This document shows positions 1-9,272 of a stretch of 64,000 nt of DNA, in pieces. Location of the stretch: positions 1 through 64,000 of the forward strand of contig CAWKJU010000019.1 in NCBI GenBank assembly GCA_963849955.1, in the 5' to 3' direction. The stretch's first letter is position 1, and the number at the start of each line of letters is the position of its first letter. Below the pieces are notes generated by a model. That model saw nothing but the letters and a program-made list of their open reading frames with translations, ran no database searches and was not told where the DNA came from. Both the position numbers and the translations under genes were made by a program. The stretch comes from CAWFGW01 sp963849955. GTDB taxonomy: Bacteria; Bacteroidota; Bacteroidia; Cytophagales; JAAEPT01.

Positions 1-230
1 ATTAAGGGTTATTCTAACAAAGTTATAAACATCATTCATCCGTCTTTCAACAATTAATTCACTTCTATTATTCAGTTATGATTTCTGCATAAATTGAATT
101 CTCCTTAGCTATCTTTGTAGTTCATTGAGGAAAAACAAACTTAACTAAAAAGGGGTAAGCTCTGAATTAATTGAAGGGTTTATCATAAAGTTCACTTAAT
201 GGAGTTATTAAAAAGTTAATTCGTACGGAT

Positions 231-993
231 ATGGGGAAAGTAGTTGCTTTAGCGAATCAAAAAGGTGGAGTTGGAAAAACGACCTCGGCCATCAACTAGC
301 CGCTAGCTTTGCCGCTCTTGAATTCAAAACACTTTTAGTAGACGCGGATCCGCAAGCAAATGCCACATCAGGGTTGGGCTTTAACCCGAAAGAAATAGAA
401 GACAGCATATATGAATGCATGGTAGAGGGTAATGAGGCTAAAGATTTAATTCTAAAGACCGATATTAACTATTTAGACCTTATCCTGCTCACATTAACCT
501 GGTTGGTGCTGAAGTTGAAATGATTGACTTAGCCAATCGGGAAGGTCGTATGAAGCAGTCCCTCGAGAGCGTAAAAGACAAATATGACTTTATCGTAATC
601 GATTGTTCTCCTTCATTAGGTTTAATTACTGTAAACGCATTAACTGCTGCCAATTCTGTTTTAATTCCTGTACAGTGTGAGTATTTCGCACTCGAAGGAT
701 TAGGGAAGTTATTAAATACCATCAAAATTATTCAAGCACGGCTAAACCCCGACTTGGAAATTGAGGGTATCCTGTTAACGATGTATGACATTCGTTTACG
801 CTTATCCAACCAAGTGGTCGAAGAAGTTCGCCAACATTTTCAAAACATTGTATTCGATACGATTATACCTAGAAACATCCGTTTGAGTGAGAGTCCAAGT
901 TTTGGTATTCCTGCCATTGCTCACGATGCAGAAAGCAAAGGAGCGATTAGTTATATCAACTTAGCAAATGAAATTTTAGAGAAAACGGAGTGA
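231..993 (+). pseudogene. parA: ParA/Soj chromosome-partitioning ATPase, frame broken twice
   Basis: ParA ATPases bind DNA non-specifically and, with ParB-parS, move replication origins apart. From the ATG at 231 the protein begins with the deviant Walker A motif KGGVGKTT. The frame then hits TAG at 297-299. Removing one T there explains it: the downstream reading resumes as a normal ParA (DADPQANATSGLG). A second single-base loss near 484-486 (one C missing) shifts the frame again, after which 520-993 reads a normal C-terminal half (VIDCSPSLGL Walker B-like). All ParA segments are present and well conserved. Two short-homopolymer deletions therefore look more like sequencing errors than true decay, but the sequence as given cannot make full-length ParA. 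parB follows after 19 bases. Confidence 0.85.
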
Positions 994-1012
994 TCCTAGC
1001 GAAATAAATAAA

Positions 1013-1927
1013 ATGGCAAAAGAAATAAAAAAACGTCAAGCATTAGGAAGAGGACTAAGTGCTCTTTTGGAAGATTCTGACAGTGTAGATGTTAAAAACA
1101 CCTCCGCTACTGAACGAGCAAACGTACACTTTTCCGAAGTTAGCGTTGATTCGATTGAGACCAACCCCTACCAACCGCGTTTAGATTTTGACAAAACAGC
1201 CTTAGATGAGTTAGCTGAATCCATAAAAGTTCAGGGGATTATTCAACCGATTACGGTTCGTAAGCTCACTCCTACTAAATACCAATTAATCTCTGGAGAA
1301 AGACGTTTTCAAGCTTCCAAATTAGCGGGACTCAAAAAAATACCTGCGTACATTCGTACAGCAAATGATCAGGAAATGCTCGAAATGGCATTGATTGAAA
1401 ACATTCAACGTGAAAACTTAAATGCGATAGAGGTGGCATTAAGTTACCAGCGTCTGATGAACGAGTGTAGTCTTAAACAAGAAGAGTTGGGCGACCGAGT
1501 AGGTAAAAACCGCTCAACGGTGACCAATTATTTACGTCTATTAAAACTTCCTCCTGATATTCAGGCAGCCATTCGAGAAACTAAAATCTCTATGGGGCAT
1601 GCACGCGCGTTAATTACTATTGAAAATGTAGCTGCTCAACTGGATATTTTCAGAAAAATACTTAATGAAGGGCTTTCTGTTAGAAAAGTTGAAGAATTAG
1701 CCCGCGTAGTGAATAATGCTGGAGCACAAGCAGTAAAAAAAGAAGAGACCAAAACTGAAGAAAAAACACGAAATCCAGAGATACAAAAATTACAGGATCG
1801 GTTATCTTCGCACTTCGGAACACGCGTCTTGGTAAATAGTGATAATAAAAAGCACAAAGGAGAGATTAAAATACCATTTGTTTCCGTTGAAGATTTAAAT
1901 CGTATTTTGGAAATATTAGATTTCTAA
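1013..1927 (+). CDS. parB: ParB chromosome-partitioning protein
   Basis: ParB binds parS sites near the origin, spreads along DNA as a CTP-dependent clamp and stimulates ParA. The 304-residue protein has the full architecture. It has an N-terminal LGRGLSALL segment that contacts ParA, the NPYQPR box, the GERRFQA arginine patch of the nucleotide-binding domain, and a central helix-turn-helix (EELGDRVGKNRSTVTNYLRL). After a charged linker near residues 240-260 comes a short C-terminal dimerisation domain ending EDLNRILEIL. It lies in an operon with parA upstream, and its stop codon overlaps the next start by one base. Length and motifs are normal for the family. Confidence 0.96.
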   Translation: MAKEIKKRQALGRGLSALLEDSDSVDVKNTSATERANVHFSEVSVDSIETNPYQPRLDFDKTALDELAESIKVQGIIQPITVRKLTPTKYQLISGERRFQASKLAGLKKIPAYIRTANDQEMLEMALIENIQRENLNAIEVALSYQRLMNECSLKQEELGDRVGKNRSTVTNYLRLLKLPPDIQAAIRETKISMGHARALITIENVAAQLDIFRKILNEGLSVRKVEELARVVNNAGAQAVKKEETKTEEKTRNPEIQKLQDRLSSHFGTRVLVNSDNKKHKGEIKIPFVSVEDLNRILEILDF

Positions 1928-2511
1928 TGTTAAAGAAGCTTGTTTGTTGTTTTCTTCTTAGTCTGTGTATTCATTTTTCCTCATTTGGACAAATTGCAGA
2001 TAGTACTTCCTCTATAACTCCTCTAAAAAAGGAAGTTAAAGAAGAAACTATACTTAAAAAGAAGCATAGCCCCACTAAAGCAACTTTATACTCCACTTTT
2101 CTTCCTGGACTTGGTCAAGTTTACAACAAGAAATATTGGAAAGTACCTATCATTTATGGGCTCGGTGCATTCTTCGTTTACAACATCACATCAAGCCATA
2201 GCGAATATGCTGATTACAGAGATGCGCTCAATGCGCGACAAGATACAACTCAAACACCATTAGCATTTGGCAGTCAATATTCTGATAGCCAATTACGAAC
2301 CCGTAAGGATTTTTACAAACGGAAGCGCGACATCAATTTCATCTATGCTTTATTACTTTATTCTGCCAATATTATTGATGCAGCCGTTGATGCGCACCTT
2401 ATTGATTTTAAAGTTGGTGAACAATACATTATGAGCTTAGAACCGACATTTTTCCCTTCAGCTTCGGTTTCTAGCTCGATAGGTTTATCTTTGACGGTCA
2501 ATATTAAATAA
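1927..2511 (+). CDS. DUF5683-like membrane protein
   Basis: A 194-residue protein whose start overlaps the parB stop. It begins with a signal peptide (hydrophobic core KLVCCFLLSLCIHFSSFGQ). A charged stretch follows, then the segment LYSTFLPGLGQVYNKKYWKVPIIYG, which is characteristic of DUF5683 proteins and resembles the small TM2-like motif. A second hydrophobic stretch (FIYALLLYSANIIDAAVDAHL) follows, and the end looks like an outer-membrane strand. Placement between parB and dapB recurs in Flavobacteria. The molecular function is unknown, and the position may only reflect conserved synteny. Confidence 0.75.
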   Translation: MLKKLVCCFLLSLCIHFSSFGQIADSTSSITPLKKEVKEETILKKKHSPTKATLYSTFLPGLGQVYNKKYWKVPIIYGLGAFFVYNITSSHSEYADYRDALNARQDTTQTPLAFGSQYSDSQLRTRKDFYKRKRDINFIYALLLYSANIIDAAVDAHLIDFKVGEQYIMSLEPTFFPSASVSSSIGLSLTVNIK

Positions 2512-2514
2512 GCA

Positions 2515-3234
2515 ATGGCAAGAATAGCAATAGTAGGATATGGGAAGATGGGTAAAACCATCGAAAAGATAGCATTAGAAAGAGGTAACACGGTTCCTGT
2601 AATTATAGACACACACAACGTGGATGATTTGTCTTCTACCACACTAGACCAGGTAGACGTTGCCATCGAATTCACACGACCTGAAAGTGCTTATGCCAAT
2701 ATTGTAACGCTCATTAAAAACAAAGTACCTGTAGTTTGTGGTACTACTGGTTGGTTAGACAAACAAGCGGAAGTCAAACAAATGACCAAAGAAAATGATA
2801 CGGCTTTCTTTTATGCTTCTAACTATAGCGTAGGCGTGAATTTGTTTTTTCATTTGAATAAAAAGCTTGCGCAAATGATTAACCAGTTCAGCGAATACAA
2901 TGTCGAGATGGAGGAAATTCACCACGTGCATAAACTAGACGCCCCTAGTGGCACTGCTATTACTCTGGCTGAAGGAGTGATTGAAAACCTTGATCGCAAA
3001 AACGACTGGGAATTAGATCAAGAATCTGCTGCTGATAAAATTAACATTAAACACAAAAGAGAAGGTGAAGTTCCTGGTACACACATCATCAACTACCACT
3101 CTCCTATTGATAGCATCGAAATAAAACACACTGCACATAACAGACAAGGATTTGCCTTAGGAGCCGTATTGGCTGCTGAATTCTTGGTTGGAAAAAAAGG
3201 TCTATTTGGAATGGACGACTTACTTAAATTATAA
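2515..3234 (+). CDS. dapB: 4-hydroxy-tetrahydrodipicolinate reductase
   Basis: DapB performs the NAD(P)H-dependent reduction in the diaminopimelate/lysine pathway, feeding peptidoglycan and lysine synthesis in the cytoplasm. The 239-residue protein starts with a Rossmann motif (VGYGKMG, residues 7-13). It has the CGTTGW segment and the signature EIHHVHKLDAPSGTA, whose histidines and lysine form the active site. Length is typical of the short Bacteroidota type. It starts 3 bases after the upstream gene and ends 2 bases before lepB, so the genes are almost certainly co-transcribed. Confidence 0.97.
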   Translation: MARIAIVGYGKMGKTIEKIALERGNTVPVIIDTHNVDDLSSTTLDQVDVAIEFTRPESAYANIVTLIKNKVPVVCGTTGWLDKQAEVKQMTKENDTAFFYASNYSVGVNLFFHLNKKLAQMINQFSEYNVEMEEIHHVHKLDAPSGTAITLAEGVIENLDRKNDWELDQESAADKINIKHKREGEVPGTHIINYHSPIDSIEIKHTAHNRQGFALGAVLAAEFLVGKKGLFGMDDLLKL

Positions 3235-3236
3235 CA

Positions 3237-4847
3237 ATGACACTGATATTACTTTTCCTAGCACTCGCTTATTTCTATCAACTGATAACCGTTGGTTGCC
3301 TTATGAAGGCTGGCGTAAGCCAATCGAAAGCGTTAACGCCCTTTGTAGGAATGGCAGAGTTAATGCGCATTATCGGAAAACCTAAGTATTGGGTAATACT
3401 GAGTGTACTTCCGGTGAGCAATGTTTTTGTTTTTGTAACGGGGTCACTTGAACTGGCCAAATCATTCGGCAAAGAAGGTTTTCTTCAGCAAGCAGCAGCC
3501 ATGTTGTTTCCGTTTATCTACTTTCCTTACATCGGTTTTAACAAAGAAGATAAATATGTTTCGCCAGGTGCATTAATGCCAAAAATTAAAAAAGGGTTTC
3601 CAAGAGAATGGGGAGATGCAATTTTGTTTGCGGTATTGGCGGCTACCATTATTCGCTGGTCAACGTTTGAATTATACACAATTCCTACACCCTCCATGGA
3701 AGGTGAGTTATTAGTAGGTGACTTTCTATTTGTCAATAAATTAAGCTATGGGTCGCGATTTCCAATTACACCTATTCAAGCACCTCTAACACATCAATAC
3801 TGGTGGTTTACGGGGGATGAAGTGAATGGGGTTCCTGGAAAAAAATCATATTCAGATGCAATTCAACTACCGTATTTCCGACTTCCTGGTTTTAGTGAAA
3901 TCGAACGCAATGATGTAGTCGTATTCAACTATCCCGATGAATTGGATAAACCGATTGACTTAAAAACCAACTACATCAAACGGTGCATAGGAATACCGGG
4001 CGATAAGTTTGAGATGCGACACAATACGGTATATGCCAATGACAAAAAGATTGATACCTATCCCCTGGCTCAAAATTTTTACAAAATTCACACACAAGGA
4101 TTAATTACGCCTGAACAGCTGTATAAACTAGGTTTCAATGTTGAAGAGTTGAGTTATTCCTCTGATTCCTTGTTTTCCATTACTGGAAATGAAGAAACAA
4201 TCGCTGCCTTAAAAAAGAAATACGGCTACAAGTTAGCGGCTGTAGAGTTAGACACCCTTGCTGTGGGTGAAAACCATAGTCCTTTGTTTCCTAGTACCCC
4301 CCGCTACTTTAACGATTGGAACCGTGACAATTTCGGCCCATTCGTCATTCCTTATAAAGGATTCACCATTGAGTTAACAAAAGAAAATGTGGCGTTATAT
4401 GGCGAAACGATTCAGTTATTTGATGGTAACGGTGATAATGTGAAAATCATTGGTAATGAAATGGATGAACTGACCATTGATGGTAAAAAAGTTACTTCTT
4501 ACACCTTCAACTACAACTATTATTTCATGATGGGAGATAACAGACACAATTCGTTGGATTCCCGTTTCTGGGGATTTGTCCCTGAAACCCATGTGGTAGG
4601 TGAAGCTGCGATGATTTTTATTTCTATTCAGAAAAGTCTCCGGGATCAAATTGCCAGCAACAGACAATGTCAGGAAGTGACCAACTCTATTATGCAAGGC
4701 TACCAAACCGGACGTATTAATGCGCAGCAATTAAATATCTACCAAACGTCCAACACCTTACCAGGCGTTTTAATGTATACCCGATATGACCAACCAAGTG
4801 TATTGAAGCGTTTACGTTTTGATCGCTTTTTTAACTTGATTGATTGA
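3237..4847 (+). CDS. lepB: Signal peptidase I, large Bacteroidota form
   Basis: Signal peptidase I removes signal peptides from exported proteins at the outer face of the inner membrane. The 536-residue protein has N-terminal membrane segments (about residues 2-20 and 55-75, plus one near 125-145). The catalytic serine is Ser153 in TPSMEG, the general-base lysine is Lys248 in YIKRCIGIPGD, and the C-terminal box MGDNRHNSLDSRFWGFV is present. It is much longer than E. coli LepB because of a large insertion between the conserved boxes (about residues 265-415), which is usual in Bacteroidota. It is the last gene of the parA-lepB run, and a hairpin terminator follows 12 bases later. Confidence 0.95.
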   Translation: MTLILLFLALAYFYQLITVGCLMKAGVSQSKALTPFVGMAELMRIIGKPKYWVILSVLPVSNVFVFVTGSLELAKSFGKEGFLQQAAAMLFPFIYFPYIGFNKEDKYVSPGALMPKIKKGFPREWGDAILFAVLAATIIRWSTFELYTIPTPSMEGELLVGDFLFVNKLSYGSRFPITPIQAPLTHQYWWFTGDEVNGVPGKKSYSDAIQLPYFRLPGFSEIERNDVVVFNYPDELDKPIDLKTNYIKRCIGIPGDKFEMRHNTVYANDKKIDTYPLAQNFYKIHTQGLITPEQLYKLGFNVEELSYSSDSLFSITGNEETIAALKKKYGYKLAAVELDTLAVGENHSPLFPSTPRYFNDWNRDNFGPFVIPYKGFTIELTKENVALYGETIQLFDGNGDNVKIIGNEMDELTIDGKKVTSYTFNYNYYFMMGDNRHNSLDSRFWGFVPETHVVGEAAMIFISIQKSLRDQIASNRQCQEVTNSIMQGYQTGRINAQQLNIYQTSNTLPGVLMYTRYDQPSVLKRLRFDRFFNLID

Positions 4848-4859
4848 TAGTAGAAAACG

Positions 4860-4891
4860 GTGCGGTGATTAATTGATTATCGCACTGTTAT
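4860..4891 (+). terminator. Hairpin terminator after lepB
   Basis: An inverted repeat has arms at 4860-4869 and 4876-4885 (GTGCGGTGAT / ATTATCGCAC, two G-T pairs) around a 6-base loop, followed by a T-rich run. It fits the end of the parA-lepB operon. Confidence 0.6.
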
Positions 4892-5053
4892 ATTTTCACC
4901 TTTCAGAAAAGTTAATAATCTTCATACAGAGTTCTCTTTGAGTAACTCTGATGGGGTTTAATCATTATCTCTTCATAAACAAGTTGTTAGAAACAATTCC
5001 AACATCGGCATCTACTGTGGATATTTAACACTTCTATTACCTGTTTTTTTGGC

Positions 5054-5061
5054 TAACTTTG
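5054..5061 (+). promoter_or_regulatory. Possible -7 element for purL
   Basis: TAACTTTG matches the Bacteroidota -7 consensus TAnnTTTG and lies 123 bases before the purL start. No convincing TTTG -33 box was found at the usual distance, so this is a weak call. Confidence 0.35.
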
Positions 5062-5184
5062 TGGCTCCTTTTGGAAGTAGAAAGAGAAAGGTAGAAAGTA
5101 GAATGACAACATCATCTAACTACAAGCCTACCCACCCTTTCTTCAAACAACATTCTTGTTTAACAAACACCGAAAAAGCTGCTC

Positions 5185-8100
5185 ATGATTCTCTTCGCAG
5201 AAAGCAAAACAGGCATTTTTTATGCCTTAGAAACTAAGTCTCAACCGTCAGACGAAACAAAATCAAAACTCGAGTGGCTCCTTAATGGAACTGTTCTTTC
5301 TGCTGAAACGCTAGAAGGTTTCTACATTGGACCCCGTAAGGAAATGGTCACTCCATGGAGTACCAATGCGGTAGAGATTACTCAAAACATGGGTATTGAG
5401 GGAATCATCAGAATTGAAGAATTCAGAAAAGGCAATGAAGCTTCTGCTTTTGACCCCATGTTGGAAGTGCTGTATCACGGTTTGAACCAACAGATTTTCA
5501 CTATAGACAAACAACCAGAAGCGGTTCAATACATAGACGATGTTCGTGCTTATAACGAGCAAGAAGGATTGGCTTTAAACCCTGAAGAAGTTGATTATTT
5601 GGAAGGATTAAGCAAAAAGCTCAACCGAAAATTAACGGATGGAGAGGTATTTGGGTTCTCACAAGTTAACTCAGAACACTGCCGTCACAAAATATTTAAT
5701 GGTCAGTTTATTATTGACGGAGTTGAAAAACCAACTTCGCTTTTTAAGTTGATTAAAAAAACCACCGAGTCTCATCCCAACGAGGTGATTTCGGCTTACA
5801 AAGACAATGTGGCGTTTCTTAAAGGACCAAAAGTGCAGCAATTTGCGCCCATCACGCAAAACAAACCCGACTACTTCGAAATCAAGGAAGTGGATTCTAT
5901 TCTTTCTGTCAAAGCAGAAACGCATAACTTCCCAACCACAGTAGAGCCTTTCAACGGTGCCGCCACAGGTTCAGGTGGGGAAATCCGTGACCGTATGGCC
6001 GGTGGAAAAGCTAGTATTCCTTTAGCAGGGACAGCCGTTTACATGACTCCTTACTCGCGCTTAGAGGCAGGTCGACAATGGGAAGATGGCGTGGCTGCTC
6101 GTCCATGGTTATACCAGACCCCAATGGATTTATTGATTAAAGCGTCTAACGGAGCATCTGATTTTGGAAACAAATTCGGTCAGCCATTAATTGTAGGGTC
6201 AGTATTAACATTTGAACATCAGGAAAACAACAAGAAATTTGGCTTTGATAAAGTCATCATGCAAGCTGGAGGTATTGGAACAGGTGTCAACAAAGATGCT
6301 TTAAAGGATACCCCTAAAACAGGTGACAAGGTCGTGATCATGGGTGGTGACAACTACCGCATCGGGATGGGTGGAAGTGCCGTATCTTCCGTAGAAACTG
6401 GTAAATATTCCAATTCCATCGAGCTAAATGCCATTCAGCGGTCCAACCCTGAAATGCAAAAAAGGGTATACAATGCCATACGTGCCATGGCGGAGTCGGA
6501 TAATAACCCGATTGTTTCTATCCATGACCATGGTGCTGGTGGACACTTAAACTGTTTATCAGAATTGGTAGAAGAAACAGGTGGTAAAATTCAAATTGAC
6601 CAATTGCCTGTTGGTGACCCAACCCTTTCATCCAAAGAAATCATCGGAAACGAATCCCAGGAACGTATGGGCTTGGTGATGAATGAAAAAGATATTCAAT
6701 TATTAAAAGATGTCGCTGACCGTGAGCGTGCTCCTTTTTATGTTGTGGGAGACTGTACTGGTGATCATCAATTTGTATTTGAAAACAAAAAAACCAATGA
6801 AACTGCTATCAACCTTGGTCTAAAAGACTTTTTTGGAAACCCTCCAAAGACTATTATGGCTGATAAATCAGTTAATAACCAATATGCTGAGGTCAACTAT
6901 GAATTAGCAGAGTTGCAAACCTACATCGAAGCAGTGTTGCAATTGGAAGCGGTAAGTTGTAAAGACTGGTTGACAAACAAAGTAGACCGATCTGTCACTG
7001 GCCGTGTGGCCAAACAACAAACCTGTGGCGAAGTACAGTTGCCTTTGAATGACGTAGGTGTGATGGCCTTAGATTACCAAGGCAAAAGCGGCTTAGCGAC
7101 CTCAATTGGTCATGCACCTGTTGCCGCTTTGGTTAATGAAGCAGCTGGTTCTCGATTAGCAATTGCAGAATCGTTAACCAACTTGGTGTTTGCTCCTCTA
7201 ACCAAAAAACTTGACAGTGTCTCTCTAAGTGCTAACTGGATGTGGCCATGTAAAAATGAAGGAGAAGATGCTCGACTCTACAATGCTGTTGAAGCGGTTT
7301 CGGAGTTTGCCATCGGCTTGGGCATTAACATTCCAACTGGAAAAGATTCGCTATCCATGGTACAGAAGTACAAGGATGGAGAGAAAGTGTATGCGCCTGG
7401 AACTGTGATTATCTCTGCTTGTGGTGAAGTGACTGATTTGAAAAAAGTAGTTTCTCCGAACTTAAAAAATCAAGCAGGAACAGAATTGCTTTACATCGAC
7501 TTTTCTGATCATAACGAATTTGCCTTAGGTGGATCGAGCTTTGCACAAATCATCAACAAGCTAGGCACTAAAACGCCTGATATTACTGACGCTGCCTATT
7601 TCAAAAAAGCATTTAATGCTGTCCAAGAGTTAATCGAAAAAGGACTCGTATTAGCTGGTCATGATGTTTCTGCAGGTGGGTTAGTTACTTGTTTATTAGA
7701 AATGTGTTTCCCATCAAACGATACGGGATTATTTGTTGACACGAATGCGTTAGGCGAAAAAGACTTGGTGAAGGTGTTGTTCTCTGAATCACCAGCAGTG
7801 GTGCTACAAGTACAAGATGCGGCTGAAATTCAAACTTATTTAGAAAAGTTAGGTGTAAAATCCGCCATCATCGGCAACTTATTAGAGGGGCGTGACCTGG
7901 TGCTTTTTCACAACAGCAAAGCGCGTACGTTAGATATTAATGCCTTGCGTGATACATGGTACAAAACTTCCTACTTATTAGACAAGAGACAAAGCACTGA
8001 AAAGCTTGCTACCGAGCGATTTAACAATTATAAAACACAGACGCTTAGCTATAAATTCCCGTCTAAGTTTACAGGGAAACTAAGTCAGTATAGTGCTTCT

Positions 8101-8874
8101 CAAAATCGTAAACCTAGCGGCATCAAAGCAGCAATTATCCGTGAAAAAGGGGTAAATGGTGATAGAGAAATGGCGTATAGCATGTTCTTGGCTGGTTTTG
8201 ATGTGAAGGACGTACACATGACCGACTTAATCAACGGTCGTGAAACCTTAGAAGATGTCAACTTTATCGTGTTTGTGGGCGGTTTCTCCAACTCCGATGT
8301 TTTGGGTTCTGCCAAAGGCTGGGCTGGAGCTTTCCTATATAACCCGAAAGCGAAAGAAGCTTTAGATAAGTTCTATGCGCGTAAAGACACCTTGAGTTTA
8401 GGGGTGTGTAACGGTTGTCAGCTAATGGTAGAGTTAGGGTTAATTTACCCAGAAGCGGATTTACGACCACAAATGGCACATAATGATTCACACAAATTTG
8501 AATCAACTTATGTGAATGTGGAAATTGGATCAACGGATTCTATCTTATTAAAATCGTTGGAAGGTTCTCGCTTAGGGATCTGGATAGCACATGGTGAAGG
8601 TAAGTTTGTGTTCCCGAAAGGTGAAGAACACTATAGCATTGGTTTAAAATATGCTTACAGTGCTTATCCTGCTAACCCGAATGGATCGAACTTCGATACT
8701 GCTGGTATTGTTTCCAAAGATGGTCGCCACCTGGCTATGATGCCTCACTTGGAACGCGCAATCTTCCCGTGGCAATGTGCCCACTACCCTGCTGATCGTG
8801 TACAAGAAGAGTGTACCCCGTGGTTTGAGGCGTTTGTGAATGCCAAGAATTGGGTGTTGAGTAGGGAGAAGTGA
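5185..8874 (+). CDS. purL: Phosphoribosylformylglycinamidine synthase, large single-chain form
   Basis: This enzyme catalyses the fourth step of purine synthesis, converting FGAR to FGAM with glutamine and ATP. The 1229 residues match the large one-chain type that fuses the PurS-like, synthetase and glutaminase parts. Visible landmarks are FSQVNSEHCRHKIF early on, KAETHNFPTTVEPFNGAATGSGGEIRDR in the ATP-binding region, and HDHGAGGHLNCLSE in mid-protein. The C-terminal class I amidotransferase carries the nucleophile Cys1075 in GVCNGCQLM and the PHLERAIFPW histidine region. It appears to be a single-gene unit with its own promoter and terminator. Confidence 0.97.
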   Translation: MILFAESKTGIFYALETKSQPSDETKSKLEWLLNGTVLSAETLEGFYIGPRKEMVTPWSTNAVEITQNMGIEGIIRIEEFRKGNEASAFDPMLEVLYHGLNQQIFTIDKQPEAVQYIDDVRAYNEQEGLALNPEEVDYLEGLSKKLNRKLTDGEVFGFSQVNSEHCRHKIFNGQFIIDGVEKPTSLFKLIKKTTESHPNEVISAYKDNVAFLKGPKVQQFAPITQNKPDYFEIKEVDSILSVKAETHNFPTTVEPFNGAATGSGGEIRDRMAGGKASIPLAGTAVYMTPYSRLEAGRQWEDGVAARPWLYQTPMDLLIKASNGASDFGNKFGQPLIVGSVLTFEHQENNKKFGFDKVIMQAGGIGTGVNKDALKDTPKTGDKVVIMGGDNYRIGMGGSAVSSVETGKYSNSIELNAIQRSNPEMQKRVYNAIRAMAESDNNPIVSIHDHGAGGHLNCLSELVEETGGKIQIDQLPVGDPTLSSKEIIGNESQERMGLVMNEKDIQLLKDVADRERAPFYVVGDCTGDHQFVFENKKTNETAINLGLKDFFGNPPKTIMADKSVNNQYAEVNYELAELQTYIEAVLQLEAVSCKDWLTNKVDRSVTGRVAKQQTCGEVQLPLNDVGVMALDYQGKSGLATSIGHAPVAALVNEAAGSRLAIAESLTNLVFAPLTKKLDSVSLSANWMWPCKNEGEDARLYNAVEAVSEFAIGLGINIPTGKDSLSMVQKYKDGEKVYAPGTVIISACGEVTDLKKVVSPNLKNQAGTELLYIDFSDHNEFALGGSSFAQIINKLGTKTPDITDAAYFKKAFNAVQELIEKGLVLAGHDVSAGGLVTCLLEMCFPSNDTGLFVDTNALGEKDLVKVLFSESPAVVLQVQDAAEIQTYLEKLGVKSAIIGNLLEGRDLVLFHNSKARTLDINALRDTWYKTSYLLDKRQSTEKLATERFNNYKTQTLSYKFPSKFTGKLSQYSASQNRKPSGIKAAIIREKGVNGDREMAYSMFLAGFDVKDVHMTDLINGRETLEDVNFIVFVGGFSNSDVLGSAKGWAGAFLYNPKAKEALDKFYARKDTLSLGVCNGCQLMVELGLIYPEADLRPQMAHNDSHKFESTYVNVEIGSTDSILLKSLEGSRLGIWIAHGEGKFVFPKGEEHYSIGLKYAYSAYPANPNGSNFDTAGIVSKDGRHLAMMPHLERAIFPWQCAHYPADRVQEECTPWFEAFVNAKNWVLSREK

Positions 8875-8944
8875 GTATTGAGTATTGAGAATTTGGTTAG
8901 AGAAAGCTTCACTAACTATTAACCTTTCAGATTTATTGGTGATG

Positions 8945-8988
8945 CGCACTTTAACATTGGTTTTTAGTCTTTGTTAAAGTGCGTTTTT
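8945..8988 (+). terminator. Strong hairpin terminator after purL
   Basis: A perfect 11-bp inverted repeat (CGCACTTTAAC at 8945-8955, GTTAAAGTGCG at 8973-8983) is followed by a T run, 70 bases after the purL stop. Confidence 0.8.
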
Positions 8989-9215
8989 ATTTGCCAAGGC
9001 TTGTGTCCCCACGCCCCTTTTTAATTCTATTTAATACTGTCTGATGAGGCAGATGTGTGGATTATAAACTCAGTCAGCTTCGTTAATTACTGATTTCTTT
9101 CATTTTTTAGGGCGGTTTCATTTCCCTTATCTATTGTTCTACCCGTCAAGGCTCGAGACATGCCAGGCCTTATTAACACTGTAATACTATCAAACAAATC
9201 AAACCCTTCTAATTA

Positions 9216-9260
9216 TTTTACATTTTGTAAAATACATTTTGTAAAACACAAATTGTAAAT
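9216..9260 (+). repeat. Three tandem 14-bp operator-like repeats with a palindrome
   Basis: Two identical copies of TACATTTTGTAAAA lie at 9219-9232 and 9233-9246, followed by a diverged third copy (CACAAATTGTAAAT, 9247-9260). The first copy sits inside a perfect inverted repeat, TTTTACA-TTT-TGTAAAA (9216-9232). The array ends 12 bases before the ATPase start. It looks like a multi-site repressor operator, which is an inference from position and symmetry. Confidence 0.65.
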
Positions 9261-9272
9261 TATATTTATGGT

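Larger units (their letters stand above)
4848..5184. other. Intergenic region lepB-purL
   Basis: This 337-base gap holds the lepB terminator at its left end and a promoter-like TAACTTTG (5054-5061) near the right. A short open frame beginning at 5049 overlaps the purL start and has no recognisable content. No riboswitch-like structure was recognised. Confidence 0.6.
8875..9272. other. Intergenic region purL-ATPase
   Basis: This 398-base gap contains, in order, a short tandem GAGTATT-type repeat just after the purL stop (8875-8893), the purL terminator, about 220 bases in which nothing was recognised, and a set of three 14-bp tandem repeats next to the following ATPase gene. Confidence 0.6.

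Noticed and set aside
1..230. Possible gene fragment before parA
   Set aside because: No open frame or RNA structure was recognised. The stretch is AT-rich with a weak TATCTTTG -7-like match at 110-117 and no -33 box at proper spacing.
5049..5237. Short plus-strand open frame at the purL start
   Set aside because: It overlaps purL in another frame and contains nothing recognisable; the -7-like element also falls at its start.
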